DNA of 64,000 nt from Hymenopus coronatus (GCA_030762935.1 CM060888.1:116075468-116139467); one strand, 5' to 3'; shown: positions 22,832 to 33,211, counted from the first letter of the stretch. The notes: generated by a model from the sequence alone, not told the origin. Made by a program: numbers and translations.

Positions 22832-23503
22832 TCCTTCAAGAATTCTCTTGGAGCTCCAGTTCGGGCTGCTCCTGCGGGTTTTAAGAGAGCACTCCATGTT
22901 TTGGATGGCATTGATGTCGATGTCCTACCTCAGCAACCTAGAGGACTATCAACTGAGCTATACAAGCTTTTCCTACAGCGGCTGCTTGCACCAATTCATG
23001 TGGAGGATAGGATGCCCAACAGACCCTGGTGTCAGGTATGGCGGAACATCCATTTGCGCAACTTATCTACGGAGTGGACTACATGCGCATATTTGGTCAT
23101 CAATGATGTTGTGGCTACAGAGGATAAAACATTCCGATACAACATGGTGAGGATCCCCACATGCAACATTTGCGGTGTGCGGGATACTATACGCCATCGT
23201 TTTGTTACCTGCACAACAGCACGACAGATTTGGCACTGGGTTGTTTCGCAATTGCACCGTCTTGCTCCTTCACAAAATCCCAACGATTATGCTCGCACAT
23301 TACTACAACTAGAGACTCGAAGTACTACCGACCGCTTCGCACAGGTGTGGCTCGCACTTGGCTTTCAGCATTATATGCTGTCTGAAACGCATCCCAGCGT
23401 CGACGGTTTACGTTGTCATCTTAGAACAGCAAGAGAAGATCTGCAAAAACATAAGCGTCTTTCACGGCAGTCGGCAACAGCTTTTGCCTTGCTCATTCTA
23501 TAG
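22832..23503 (+). pseudogene. C-terminal zf-RVT region of a non-LTR ORF2
   Basis: About 223 open codons with no ATG at the beginning, as expected for a 5'-truncated copy. The clearest signal is a zinc-binding motif CNICGVRDTIRHRFVTC (C-x2-C-x7-H-x4-C) followed by a W-rich stretch (ARQIWHWV), the zf-RVT type module at the end of several retrotransposon polymerases. In intact elements this module follows the RT domain and is thought to help bind the element RNA. Clade not assigned. Confidence 0.7.
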
Positions 23504-23692
23504 CGCTTACAACACCTTCTTATTTTGTTACCATCTTCCTGCACATGTTTAATTTAAACGCACAGACAACCTTGTTCATAACTATATATATATATAAAAA
23601 ATTGTGAACTGATATACTGTATTTATAATATAACTTTAATTTTTGTAATTAACAAAATGAATAAATAAATAAATAAATAAATAAAAAAAAAT
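22832..23692 (+). mobile_element. 5'-truncated non-LTR retrotransposon with zinc-finger tail and AAAT-repeat end
   Basis: An open frame from 22832 (after a stop at 22829-22831) to the TAG at 23501-23503 is followed by a ~150-bp 3' UTR and a terminal (AAAT)n/A run at 23659-23691. A simple-repeat tail directly after the coding end is typical of non-LTR retrotransposons. The polymerase and endonuclease portions are absent. Confidence 0.75.
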
Positions 23693-23840
23693 CCCTTTCT
23701 TTACTCCTGTGAGGCACATTAGATTATGTTCCTACGCTTTCTTGCTGAAAGCTGAGACAACTAAGTAGAAATGCCACAAATAATTTTTAAAATCTGATGT
23801 GGAACATAGACACGGCTTTCTCTATCTTCTATTGTTTATT
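23693..23840. other. Short spacer
   Basis: Nothing recognised. Confidence 0.5.
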
Positions 23841-24700
23841 ACTTTCTCTACACGTACTATGTATATAGTGTATAGAGAAGGTATTATAATGCACCCAAAA
23901 ATTCGATACCGAGATTTCAGCGGAAATACATGTTTTGGGTCCCCCTGAATCCAAAAAAAAGCATTTTTGAAAAAAGGTCCGTGTGCGTGTGTGTATGTGT
24001 GTGTGTCTGTGTGTCTGTGGACAGTATAGCTCAAAAACTAAAAGATCGTTGAATACCAAACTTGGTATTTAAGTTTGGTATCTTCCAAGGATGCGACACG
24101 AAGATTTTTAAGATTTTTTCAACCCCCAACTACCCTTTACATGGAACTTTTTCGAGCAGTTTGATTTTCTTAAAAATGGCTCTAACGATTTTGATTAAAA
24201 TAAAGTATATTAAAGATATTTACCTGACAAATAAAATGTATATCTTGTATTTTCTGGGAATAGCCTCTGAAGACTACTTTATTCTGGGTGAATTTCACGA
24301 AACTTTGCATAACTGCTAAACCGTAAGAGATGGGCAAAATCTTAACACACAAAATATGTAGAGCACATCAAAACACATAATTTATGTTATGTACATTTTT
24401 TTGTGGAATTGATCGTTTTTGACATATTCCTTGTTTTTTGTTTCAGCTATGAAAAACATACATTTCTCATACAGGAATTTGTCAACTGCTGTCCATACAA
24501 ACAAAGGAACTTCAGTCACATAGCAACCAGCTTTTGAATATTAGTTTAACTTATAGTACTCCCTTATTTCCCTTCTGCTTACAAGGAAGCAAGTAATAAG
24601 ACTATTTGTGCTAATTTTTTCCTCGATTAGCATGAAGTAAATAGAAGCATAATTTGTTGCAGAGAGGTAGAGAAAGTCCTGTGAATGGAACACATCAGAT
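23841..24700 (-). repeat. FamA repeat copy 8 (full length)
   Basis: Complete minus copy, 860 bp. From the left it shows ACTTTCTCTAC, the palindrome gtactatgtatatagtgta, a GT/GTCT microsatellite (23980-24020) and the conserved internal hairpin with 11-bp arms (24053-24063 and 24071-24081, 7-nt loop). The body follows, then gtagagaaagtcctgtgaat and cacatcagat, abutting a T-run. A polypyrimidine-CAG stretch (ttgtttttggtttcag, about 24431-24446) looks like a splice acceptor in this orientation. Confidence 0.9.
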
Positions 24701-24711
24701 TTTTTTTATTT

Positions 24712-25506
24712 AGATTCTGAAAACTCTCATGATAACATATTTTTCTTGTCTACTTCATGTAAACCCAGGAAAATTCTACCTTTGTAGAAGTAACTTATTG
24801 TATGTTCAAGGTATATAGAGGAATCCGGATCATAGCCGTTTAAACATGAGTCTTTAGTAGTCTTAACGTTTCATACTCTTTCTATGTCTTCGCGGGAAAG
24901 TACTAAATGATGCCAACACTTTGAAAAAGCTACGGTGTGTTCAAACTTTAAATCCAATAATAACGGGTACCTCGAAAATGCTTAATGCTACAAGAAGTTC
25001 TTGGAAATAAAGTCTGTGTTTTAAAGAAATCCACAGCTCTTAGCGTTTACCAATTGTATACAGTTATACAACATTTCTATCTAATGAAAAAGGACATCAC
25101 GGAATATTCAAGATAAAACCTTATTTTTCACGTATATATCTTAAACATAATGCATTTTAATTAAAATTTAAGGATAACTTTTGAGAAAATCAAACATTTT
25201 GGAAAATGTTTAAGTTAAGAGTAGTACGGGATAAGGAATGTTCTTGAAAGTCTTCACGTGGCATCTGCAGAAGAAACTGAAACTTAAACACTAAATGGTA
25301 TTTATCCGAATGTTTGGTTTTGACTTATATTATTCCAACAATATCCCCACACACACATACTCACATTTCAGGGACCCATGAATGTTTTCAATTTCTTTAT
25401 TTAGTGTGTCTCATAATATGTACCTAATACACCGTGAAATCTTGCTATTGAACTCTTGGATGGAAATCAAAAACTTCTCTATCTTTAGGTACGGGTAGAG
25501 ACATTA
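24712..25506 (+). repeat. FamA repeat copy 9 (old, highly diverged)
   Basis: Blocks are recognisable in FamA order: cttcatgtaaaccc.., gggtacctcgaaaatg.., tctgtgttttaaa.., attcaagata.., ttttgagaaaatcaaa.., cacacacac near 25350, and acgggtagagacattaaaa at the end. It is much more diverged than its neighbour at 23841-24700, so the family has been active over a long period. Confidence 0.6.
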
Positions 25507-25837
25507 AAATGAATATGACCAAACGTAGTGCAATTCTACATCCAGCTCGTACTTTATAGCTTGCAATTTGGAGAATCTTACGTCTGACGTAATTCTCGGG
25601 GTGTTATGCTGGAACAAAATATGATTTTAATGGTGTTAATATTTCTGTTAAAATATTCTATATTATGATTTTATTTATTGTGCAATGTTTTTTCTCTGTC
25701 ACCACACCTCATTTGCTTCTTCTTCAGCATTACGCTAATCACCATGCTGGATAAACTATGGTCCAAAGTTTGCTTGCTCCTCGACAGGATACATGTTTGT
25801 AAATCATACAAAGAAGAAGATAGTTCTTTTAAGAAAT
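25507..25837. other. Unassigned AT-rich spacer
   Basis: No motif recognised. Confidence 0.5.
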
Positions 25838-25850
25838 GTCTAATATTTCT
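25838..25850. repeat. Penelope target-site duplication, left
   Basis: GTCTAATATTTCT, identical to 33333-33345. The pair delimits the entire Penelope inverted complex, including everything inserted into it. Confidence 0.85.
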
Positions 25851-25892
25851 TCAAAATCTTCTCGGGCTTCTAGCCAGGTAATAACTTGGCTT

Positions 25893-25933
25893 GACACCAA
25901 CGTTTCGAAGAAGTGCATCTTCCTCGTCTTCAG
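25893..25933 (-). ncRNA. Hammerhead-ribozyme-like core in left Penelope end
   Basis: The minus strand reads CTGAAGA (CUGANGA core), an 8-bp stem II (cgaggaag / cttcttcg, loop atgca), GAAA, then a short stem III (ACG/TGT, loop TTGG) ending in the expected ..TC cleavage position. Hammerhead motifs are known in Penelope-like elements. Stem I is not convincing here, so activity is uncertain. Confidence 0.5.
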
Positions 25934-26012
25934 GGTGAACTGATGGTTTGAGCTTGCGGAGACTGGTATTTATAAGAGCTGGGATGAAGCTAACATCTGA
26001 TTGGTTCGCGAG

Positions 26013-26020
26013 ATATTATG

Positions 26021-26021
<1 letters not shown>
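26013..26021. repeat. Target-site duplication of the Jockey-clade insertion, left
   Basis: ATATTATGG, repeated at 31747-31755. The uninterrupted sequence exists in the right Penelope arm (reverse complement ccataatat near 33125). Confidence 0.93.

Positions 26022-26022
<1 letters not shown>

Positions 26023-26069
<47 letters not shown>
26023..26069 (-). repeat. Poly(A) tail of the Jockey-clade element
   Basis: A 47-nt uninterrupted T-run on the plus strand, directly beside the target duplication. Such length is usual only for recent insertions. Confidence 0.95.
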
Positions 26070-26072
<3 letters not shown>

Positions 26073-26815
26073 GTGGAGGGGAAAAATGCATTCCTGCATT
26101 CGACCCCAAGCCTTAGTGCAATGGCTTGGGGGATATGTGGAGCTCCCCGCAGAGTGCGGTATATCCACTAAAAAACCCCTCCACGTGTTAATCGATTATA
26201 TATAGAGTACTTTCGTGCAAACATGCATTAGTCGGGTCCCGCATAGCACCCCGGTTAGTAAGTGAGAGCTACTTAGCTGGCATGCATTGCATGCGAGCGC
26301 GTTAATGCTACTTACTGGGATTGTCCATGAAACCTGAACAATACCAGTGGATAATCATGCGCTACTTTGTAGGTGTTTTATTCGTTAATGATTATGTTCT
26401 ATTTCAGCAGGGTGTGCCTGCTTGTCATATTAAGTAAAATGTTATCTAACATGCACTTAAATTTAGTCTTATAGTATATGTTTAGAATAAGTTCCGCTTC
26501 TGCGCTGTTGCTTCGGGAGATTTCTCCGTCCGTCAGTGGTTGCGCAGCCGTTCGTCGCTAGTAGTAGTACCGGGCTCATAGGCCTTCGTCATCTCGTTTG
26601 CCATGTAGTTGCCAAGGTCGTCTAAGTGATTGACTCCATATTGCAGCTGCCCGAAGTACGCTGCCCGCGTCGATCACAATGGGAGGCCCCTTCCCCCGGT
26701 CCGCCTCAGCTGTAGCTGAGGGCTTTAGGGCTCTGCGACGGGCTGGTACTGAAACATATTGGAAGAGAGAAAGAATAAACATATATATAGCTGTGTGTTA
26801 GAAGGGGGGAGGTTT

Positions 26816-29558
26816 TTAGGGAAGGAGGTTTGTAAGGTACTGTTGTATTTCGTCTGGAGTGGTGTCTTGTGTTATAGTTCTGTCGAAAAGTGATAGAGGT
26901 CTGTTGTGTTTGTTTGTTTTTGTGTCGTAGTTCCCTAGCGTTTCTATTAAAGGGTTGTGATGTGCACTTAATTTTTGATATGCGTCGTAGGTTAGCTTTT
27001 TAATGAATTGTTCGATTGTATGTATTTTGAGTTCTTCATGGAGTATGTCAGCTGGAGCTGTGTATGGTACCTTAGATACTAAGCGTAGAATTTTATTTTG
27101 GAATCTTTGTAAGTTTTTGATGTGGTTTTCGGCGGCATACCCCCATACTTGGGATGCGTAAGTGATTATAGGTCGGATTAATGTTTTGTAAAGTGTGAGT
27201 CCCATGTTAAGGCTTAGTTGTGAGCCCATGTTGATGAGTGGGTATAGCCTGCCCAATTGGGCATTGGCTTTTCCACGAGTCTGTGTAATATGCTTTTTCC
27301 ATGTTAGACCTTGATCCATTTTAAGTCCAAGCCAAGTTACCGTATCTGTCCATCCAATATCTTCACCAAATATGGTAAGTGGAGGCAGGCGGTGTCTGGG
27401 AAATCTGTGATTGATACGCTTTGTGAATATGATTGCTTGAGTTTTTGGTGCATTTACTTTGATTCGCCATTTGGTAAGCCAGTCCTCTAGGTTATTAAGG
27501 GACCTCTGGAGTCTGCTGTGAATGAATTTCGTTTTTCCCGATTGGGTCATTATGGCGGTGTCGTCCGCATAAATGTATAATTCTGTATTTTCGGTTTTTG
27601 GGATGTCATTTATATAGATATTAAATAGTGTTGGCCCGAGTATGCTGCCTTGTGGCACTCCGGCTCTGATTGGGCGTTCGGATGACAGGTGATTATTTAC
27701 TCTGCATTGAAATTTTCGATCACTTAGGTAGTTTGCTATGAGTTTAATGAGCGAGTCGTGTATATTTATTGTTTTGAGCTTCTTTAGTAGGCCAGCATGC
27801 CATACTCTGTCGAAGGCTCGTTCGACATCTAATAATAAAGCACCTGTTGATTTGTTGATGTTGAAACCGTGCGTTATAGATTCTGTTGCCCTGATTAGTT
27901 GTAGAGTTGTTGAGTGTTTGGCTCGGAATCCAAATTGTTCTGGAATTAGTATGTTTTGTTTGCTTAGTTGAGAGTTGAGACGTTTGAGAATTACTTTTTC
28001 GAGAAGTTTTCCAAGTGTGCTTAGTAGACTAATTGGTCTGTAGTTGTGCGGTTTAGACAAGTTTTTCCCCTTTTTGGGGAAGTGCACCACGGTGGCTAGT
28101 TTCCACCTTTTAGGGTAATGTCCACTAATGAGCACGTAGTTGAATATGTCAGCCAGTAGCTTAATTGCCCTTTCGGGCAAATGCATTAGGGCCACTGTTG
28201 GGATGTTATCTGGCCCCGGGGCTTTTCTCTTTGGGAGGTGCCTGATTAGCCAGTTTATTTCACTCGGGCAGGTTTTTCTCACTAAGTTGTGGGTTGCCTG
28301 TCCTTTGAAAATTTCCGTTTCCTCTTCCGTTGCCTCCGTAAATTGAGGGCAGCAGGGAGTAGGATTAGGCGTGCAGATTTCTTGCAGTGTGTCTGCGAGC
28401 ATATCTGCTTTTTGTTGGTCTGTAGATGCTATTGTTTGATTGTGGTGTAATGGTGGTATTTGTGTTTTATCGCGTGTTAGACAGCGTGCAATTCTCCACA
28501 CCGAGTCTCGTTCGTAGTCGAGGTTCTCAAGTGTATTCTGCCATTGTTGAGAGAGATGGTTTGTTGTTCTCTCTCTGACAAGGGTATTTAAGTGTCTAAC
28601 GTATTCCTGGTCTACAATATGACGTGTTTTCTGCCATCGCCGTCTAGCTCGGTTTCTTTCCGCTGCTAGCATTTGGATGTCAGGTGGTAGTTGTGATTGG
28701 TATCGCTTAGGTTTGTTTATTGGTACAGCTTCTTTGGTTGCAGTTTTTATTGCATTTTCTAGTTGAGTTACAGCTTCATTCATGTTTTCTGCTGTATTTA
28801 GCTGTGTAGTATGTAGGTGCTTGTTGATAGTGTTTGCAAACCTATCCCAGTCTGCTTTATTGTAGTTTAGACGCTCGACTGGTGGATTGGGGGCTGCAGT
28901 GCCTTCTAATGTTATGATCACCGGTAAGTGATCGGAAGAGAGTTCGTTCTTAACTTGTAGGTTGATCCTACGAGTGAGATTACGCGTCACTGCAATATCT
29001 AGAATATCAGGCCTTTGGTTTCGGCTGAATGGGATATACGTATGTTCCGTAGGAGTGTGTATTATTATATCAGAATTATTTTCAAGGTTTAGGAGGGCCG
29101 TGCCTTCAGGGTTAGTCTCATTGCAGTCCCAAATGAGGTGTTTTGCGTTGAGATCTCCGGCTATTAGCACCCTGTTGTTTACCTGCGCGATTGAGTTAAT
29201 GTCCGCTATGTTTAGTACACCTGGGGGGGGCATATGCCGCCGTGATTAGAACCTTGTTGTTGTCAATAGTGATGTAAATACTAGTAGCTTCTAGAGTTGA
29301 AAATTGCGGCTGTGGAGCAACATCATGGGCAATGCTATGTTTTATTATTACGGCCGTCCCACCACCGCGTCTGTTTCGATCGTTGCGGTGGGTAGTGTAA
29401 CCTGGCATGTTAAATCTGTCTTTGTCGCTTAAATGAGTTTCTGTAATTAACGCTATGTGTATGTTGTTGCGTGTTAAGAAGTCTCTAAGTTCAGTCTTTC
29501 GTCTTTTTAAGCCGTGTGCGTTCCATGTCATACAATTGAGTTTGGGTGTGTGATTCAT
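26816..29558 (-). pseudogene. Jockey-clade ORF2: AP endonuclease + reverse transcriptase, one frameshift
   Basis: Makes and uses the nick for target-primed reverse transcription. The ATG at 29558 overlaps the ORF1 stop (ATGA). The first segment (29558 to about 29230) has endonuclease motifs WNAHG (residues 12-16), ITETHL (38-43), RRGGGTAV (63-70) and AAYAPP (107-112). The frame then shifts in a run of eight C (G8 at 29223-29230 on the plus strand). The next segment (from 29233, 805 codons) continues without loss: GDLNAKH (26-32), SSDHLPV (99-105), then RT motifs KAPGPD (337-342), LLLDVERAFDRVWH (467-479), AGVPQGSILGP (524-534) and YADD (555-558). It ends at 26816. Apart from the single indel every catalytic motif looks intact, so a sequencing error is possible. 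Confidence 0.92.
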
Positions 29559-31168
29559 AGGAAGCCAGGAGAGGTGAGCAGTTGAAAGAAATCTCTGTAG
29601 CAGGCCAGGATGCTCCGGGTCTCCGATCCCCGCGAAGTGGCCAGTAGTTCCAAGATGTGCATACAGACGTCCTGTAAGTCTGCGTCCCTCCAGTGCTCAG
29701 CGGACGCACATCTGAACATGTTTCGCTGGTGCTCCAGCCGAGGGTCAGCCAGGGTCTCCTCCCTCGTCGGCACTTCCTTCGGGGATTGACGTGGCTTAAC
29801 CTGTGGTCGGCTAGGCTTTCGGGTCCTCGGCTCGTTCATCCCCCCAGCGCTAACGACGCCCATCACCGAGCCACGAGGGGCAGGCGGCGCGCGCACCGGA
29901 GCCTCTCCACGCACCCGACCACCACTCCCCGCCGGAGGCGCCCGTGCCCCTGTCCCCTGGGAGTTGCGCGCTGCTACAACTTGTCTCTGGTACTCGGGAC
30001 AAGCCCGGTACCTGGCCTCGTGGCCCGAATTGAGACACAGCGCGCATCTCCTTTGGGGTGGGGGAACGTTACAGCTCCGAGAGTCATGGGAGGCCGAGCA
30101 CTTAGAGCACACAACGGTACCCGAGCTACACGTTGCCTCCGTGTGTCTCAGCTGCTGGCACCGATTGCACTGTATGGGGACAAATGGTCGTCGGTAGGGT
30201 TCCACCTTCACCCGAAAGTGCAACACCTGTTCCAACGACCTCAACCGGGCCAGGTCCTCAGCTGTTGCCAGATCCACCAGGTATATCGGAAGGGGAGTTC
30301 GGGCTCGGTCATAACGCCTGAGCTGCACTACTCGCAGCACTGAAAAGTGCGCAGAGTGCAGCTCAGCCCTAATTTCCTCTTCCGCGCCGTCAAAGTAAAC
30401 GTGCTTCACCACAGCACGGTAGGTCTGGTCGTTCTTGGAGCTTCGTGTCAGGGTGAAGGGTACCCCACGCTCCCTCAGAAAGGCAGTCAGGCGCTGATAG
30501 TCTTCCGCAGACCTAGTGCGCACCATGAGGTCCCCTGAGATAGGGGCTCTGGATAAGACATACCCCCCGTTGGGGCGTAGGGCGTCGAAGTCTCTGAGTT
30601 CCTGTAACAGAGATAGATGCTGGCGGGGAACATAGATGGGAGCCTGGAGACGGGTGGTGATGGCTTGGGCGTAGGAAGAAGGAGGACCGGGTGGAGCTGG
30701 GCGTGGGGGAGAGGAGCTAGGGCTAGGGTTAGGTTGGGAGGCAGGAGGGTAAAATGGGGCAGGAGGGGGGCTAGGGTTGGGAGAGGATGGGCCCGGGATC
30801 GGGGACACGGGATGAGGAGGCGGGGTTGGCAGGTGCGGTGAAGGAGCGGAAGCGGAGGAAGCAGAAGGAGGTCGGGGGGGTCTCTGAGCCACCACAGAGA
30901 TGGACGAGGGATGGAAAGAAGAAGGAGCAGAGGAGGGGTGTGTCAGTGGATTAGTGACACGTGGTGTGATAGGAGCTAAGGCTGGGGAGGAAGTAATGGT
31001 GGCTGGGGAGGCAGAGGAAGCAGGAGCGGTGGAGGGGGGAGCAGCAGGTGAGGGGCCGGAGGGGCGGGTAGGTGGAGTAGCGCCAAAGTCAAGCCGTGTC
31101 TTGACTACCGTCTGTCTCGTGACACGCACTTCCGAAGGAGAGTGCTTCTTGGGCTTTCTTCGGGCCAT
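29555..31168 (-). CDS. Jockey-clade ORF1 (gag-like nucleic-acid-binding protein)
   Basis: 537 residues, uninterrupted, starting MARRKPKKHS. Residues about 30-165 are a Pro/Ser/Ala-rich low-complexity tract. About 245-325 match the pre-C2HC region typical of Jockey-clade gag proteins (..RAVVKHVYFDG.. to ..VEPYRRPFVPIQ). Three zinc knuckles follow: C334-x2-C-x4-H-x4-C347, C354-x2-C-x3-H-x4-C366 and C375-x2-C-x4-H-x6-C390. The knuckles are expected to bind element RNA in the ribonucleoprotein particle that carries ORF2 to the nucleus. The basic C-terminus (420-480) fits this. High GC and strong codon skew set it apart from surrounding DNA, consistent with recent arrival. The plus-strand open frames in the same stretch are shadows of its GC-rich codons. 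Confidence 0.9.
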   Translation of the reverse strand: MARRKPKKHSPSEVRVTRQTVVKTRLDFGATPPTRPSGPSPAAPPSTAPASSASPATITSSPALAPITPRVTNPLTHPSSAPSSFHPSSISVVAQRPPRPPSASSASAPSPHLPTPPPHPVSPIPGPSSPNPSPPPAPFYPPASQPNPSPSSSPPRPAPPGPPSSYAQAITTRLQAPIYVPRQHLSLLQELRDFDALRPNGGYVLSRAPISGDLMVRTRSAEDYQRLTAFLRERGVPFTLTRSSKNDQTYRAVVKHVYFDGAEEEIRAELHSAHFSVLRVVQLRRYDRARTPLPIYLVDLATAEDLARLRSLEQVLHFRVKVEPYRRPFVPIQCNRCQQLRHTEATCSSGTVVCSKCSASHDSRSCNVPPPQRRCALCLNSGHEARYRACPEYQRQVVAARNSQGTGARAPPAGSGGRVRGEAPVRAPPAPRGSVMGVVSAGGMNEPRTRKPSRPQVKPRQSPKEVPTREETLADPRLEHQRNMFRCASAEHWRDADLQDVCMHILELLATSRGSETRSILACYRDFFQLLTSPGFL

Positions 31169-31746
31169 TAGGTTTAGGTAGTGTTTAGGAGTTTGAAAGG
31201 TTAAAGGTTTGATTAGAAAGTAGTGCGAAAATGTACTTACTCTAAGCTAAATGTGAAGAAGGAAGAAGTAAGAAAATAAAGCCTAGATTATAATATAAGG
31301 GGCCTAACAGGGAGCTTAACCTAGATAGAAAAGAGGAAGATAGTGATAGTTAGAGAGAAAGAGCTGCTAGAGGGCGCTAAAAAGCCCGAAGAACAGAGGA
31401 CCTGCCCGAAGGCGCCTAGGTACCAGTCAGGAGACTGTTGGCTGCGGCCTTGTTCCTCTACCCTGCTATACAGTTAAGCTCGCTAGCACGAGGCTGAGCT
31501 GAGCAAGGTGCAGACCTCGTAGAGAACGCCCACCCGGGAGCTGTTGAGATTGGCTGGCAGTTGCTGGCTCACTCGCCGGGAGAGTCGAGTAGCGAGAGTC
31601 GGCGAAGCGAAGTTCTTTGAAGAGAGAGCTGGCTCTGATCCCTTCTCCTCGCCTAGAATTACCTAGTCGAGGGCTTCTATGCTTCGGTTGCTTCCTCTCG
31701 CTGGTCTCGTAGTCTCGTGGTCTCGCTGTCTCGAAGTCCCGCTTCC
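31169..31746 (-). promoter_or_regulatory. 5' UTR / presumed internal promoter region of the Jockey-clade element
   Basis: Non-coding, GC-richer leader between the 5' target duplication and the ORF1 ATG. Jockey-clade elements use internal RNA polymerase II promoters at their 5' end. The repeated gagac/ctcg units at 31695-31735 lie at the extreme 5' end. No specific core motif is certain. Confidence 0.4.
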
Positions 31747-31755
31747 ATATTATGG
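31747..31755. repeat. Target-site duplication of the Jockey-clade insertion, right
   Basis: ATATTATGG, the partner of 26013-26021. Confidence 0.93.
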
Positions 31756-31888
31756 CCTGGTATTTAAGATGACTGAGACATGGGCACGGACTTCGTAGAA
31801 AACTATTTATAGCAGTTATTCGGCTAATGTTTTGTGTTTGAGCACGCACCTGCTAGAAATTAAGTCTTGGAAGACTGCAGGTACAGGA

Positions 31889-32785
31889 TTAGGTGTTAAG
31901 GCTCTTTATCATCGGCGTCCATGCTGAACTTAATTGTAGGCCAGAATCGCGATTTAGATTATTTGTTTCAGATGAGATGGCTAAAGCTTCTTTTACTCTC
32001 CTTTCCCAGTAATTCAAACACTTTGCCACTATCTTGGTGTTAGTAAAGTTAGCTCTGTGGCTCTGTTCTATACAGTGTTCAGCCAGTCCAGATTTTTCGG
32101 GTTGCATAAGCCTTATTGATCTTTGGTGTTCAGAAACGCGTGTGGCAATAGTGCGTCCTGTTTGGCCAATGTACGCTGCGCTGCATTCGCAAGGAATGTG
32201 GTAGACACCAGGTACTCTGAGAGCTAAATTATCTTTAACTGGCCTGACCAAATTTTTGATTTTAGGTGGTGGCTTATGGATGGTTTTGACATTATATTTG
32301 TAGAGTAGTCTACTAATCTTTCCCGAAAAATTGCCGGTAAACGGTATATAGGCTATGGCGGCTGGCTTGTCTTTTTGTTGAGTGTTCTTGCTGGGGTTTC
32401 TTTTTCGTCCGGCTCTTTTCAGCGCTGATGTGATGTCCTTGGCTGAATATCCATTTTGTTGGAGTGTGAATTTTAGGTGTTGAAATTCCATTTGCAGATT
32501 ATCTGGGTCTGATACAGAAACTGCTCTATGTGCCAATGTGTTTAGAATGCCCATTCGTTGTGACTTATGGTGGAAGCTGTTTGCGTTGAGATAAAGATCC
32601 GTGTGTGTAGGTTTTCGGTAGACGGCATGACCAAGAGTTCCGTCCGCTTTTCTGGTAACCAGAATGTCCAGAAATGGGAGGGAAGCATTTTTCTCAACTT
32701 CCATTGTGAACTGTATTTGTGATCTAAGGCTATTTAGGTGTGCAAGAAAATCTGGAAGAGTGTGCAGTCCATGTGGCCAAATTAC
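31889..32785 (-). pseudogene. Penelope C-terminal region with GIY-YIG endonuclease, 5'-truncated
   Basis: The open frame begins inside the protein at FVIWPHG, just after where the polymerase YxDD motif would be. The reverse transcriptase core is therefore gone and only its thumb/linker (LPDFLAHLNSLRSQIQFTMEVE..LPFLDILVTRK) remains. Counting from the frame's upstream extension (32845), residues about 213-245 form the GIY-YIG core: GVYHIPC..YIGQTGR..RVSEHQR. In intact elements this nuclease nicks the target. The frame closes at 31889. The ~20 codons upstream of 32785 come from the fused inverted copy and are not native. Confidence 0.88.
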
Positions 32786-32816
32786 AAATGGCCACATGGA
32801 CTGCACACTCTTCCAG
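32752..32816. repeat. Perfect palindrome at the Penelope head-to-head junction
   Basis: Arms 32752-32779 and 32789-32816 are exact reverse complements (28 bp), with a 9-nt loop aattacaaa. Confidence 0.95.
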
Positions 32817-32990
32817 AGCCACAGAGCTAACTTTACTAACACCAAGATAGTGGCAAAGTGTTTGAATTACTGGGAAAGGAGAGTAAAAGAAGCTTTAGCC
32901 ATCTCATCTGAAACAAATAATCTAAATCGCGATTCTGGCCTACAATTAAGTTCAGCATGGACACCGATGATAAAGAGCCTTAACACCTAA
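32817..32990 (+). pseudogene. Second GIY-YIG C-terminal fragment (right Penelope copy)
   Basis: Encodes SHRANFTNTKIVAKCLNYWERRVKEALAISSETNNLNRDS.., the same C-terminus as the left copy, after an internal deletion that removed the GIY-YIG core. It is nearly identical to the left copy, so both arose in one event. Confidence 0.9.
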
Positions 32991-33211
32991 TCCTGTACCT
33001 GCAGTCTTCCAAGACTTAATTTCTAGCAGGTGCGTGCTCAAACACAAAACACTAGCCGAATAACCGCTATAAATAGTTTTCTACGAAGTCCGTGCCCATG
33101 TCTCAGTCATCTTAAATACCAGGCCATAATATCTCGCGAACCAATCAGATGTTAGCTTCATCCCAGCTCTTATAAATACCAGTCTCCGCAAGCTCAAACC
33201 ATCAGTTCACC

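Larger units (their letters stand above)
26022..31746 (-). mobile_element. Nearly full-length Jockey-clade non-LTR retrotransposon (5.7 kb)
   Basis: Inserted on the minus strand into the left Penelope copy, with 9-bp duplications ATATTATGG on both sides. In order from its 5' end (31746): a ~580-bp GC-richer 5' UTR, ORF1 (gag-like, zinc knuckles), ORF2 (AP-type endonuclease and reverse transcriptase) overlapping ORF1 by the ATGA start/stop arrangement, a ~750-bp 3' UTR and a 47-nt poly(A) tail (T-run 26023-26069). The pre-C2HC region in ORF1 and the ORF2 layout point to the Jockey clade. The long unbroken ORFs, intact duplications and long tail suggest a young insertion. The only coding defect seen is one homopolymer frameshift. 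Confidence 0.93.

Noticed and set aside
26576..26782. 68-codon minus frame downstream of ORF2
   Set aside because: Lies in the 3' UTR of the Jockey-clade element with no recognised domain.
29693..30343. 216-codon plus-strand open frame opposite ORF1
   Set aside because: Antisense shadow of the GC-rich ORF1 codons, with no known domain.
31466..31849. 127-codon minus open frame
   Set aside because: It spans the junction between the Jockey 5' UTR and Penelope sequence, so it is an accidental fusion.
32664..32845. Apparent protein continuity across the Penelope palindrome on both strands
   Set aside because: The extra residues come from the inverted-copy fusion and are not part of a native protein.
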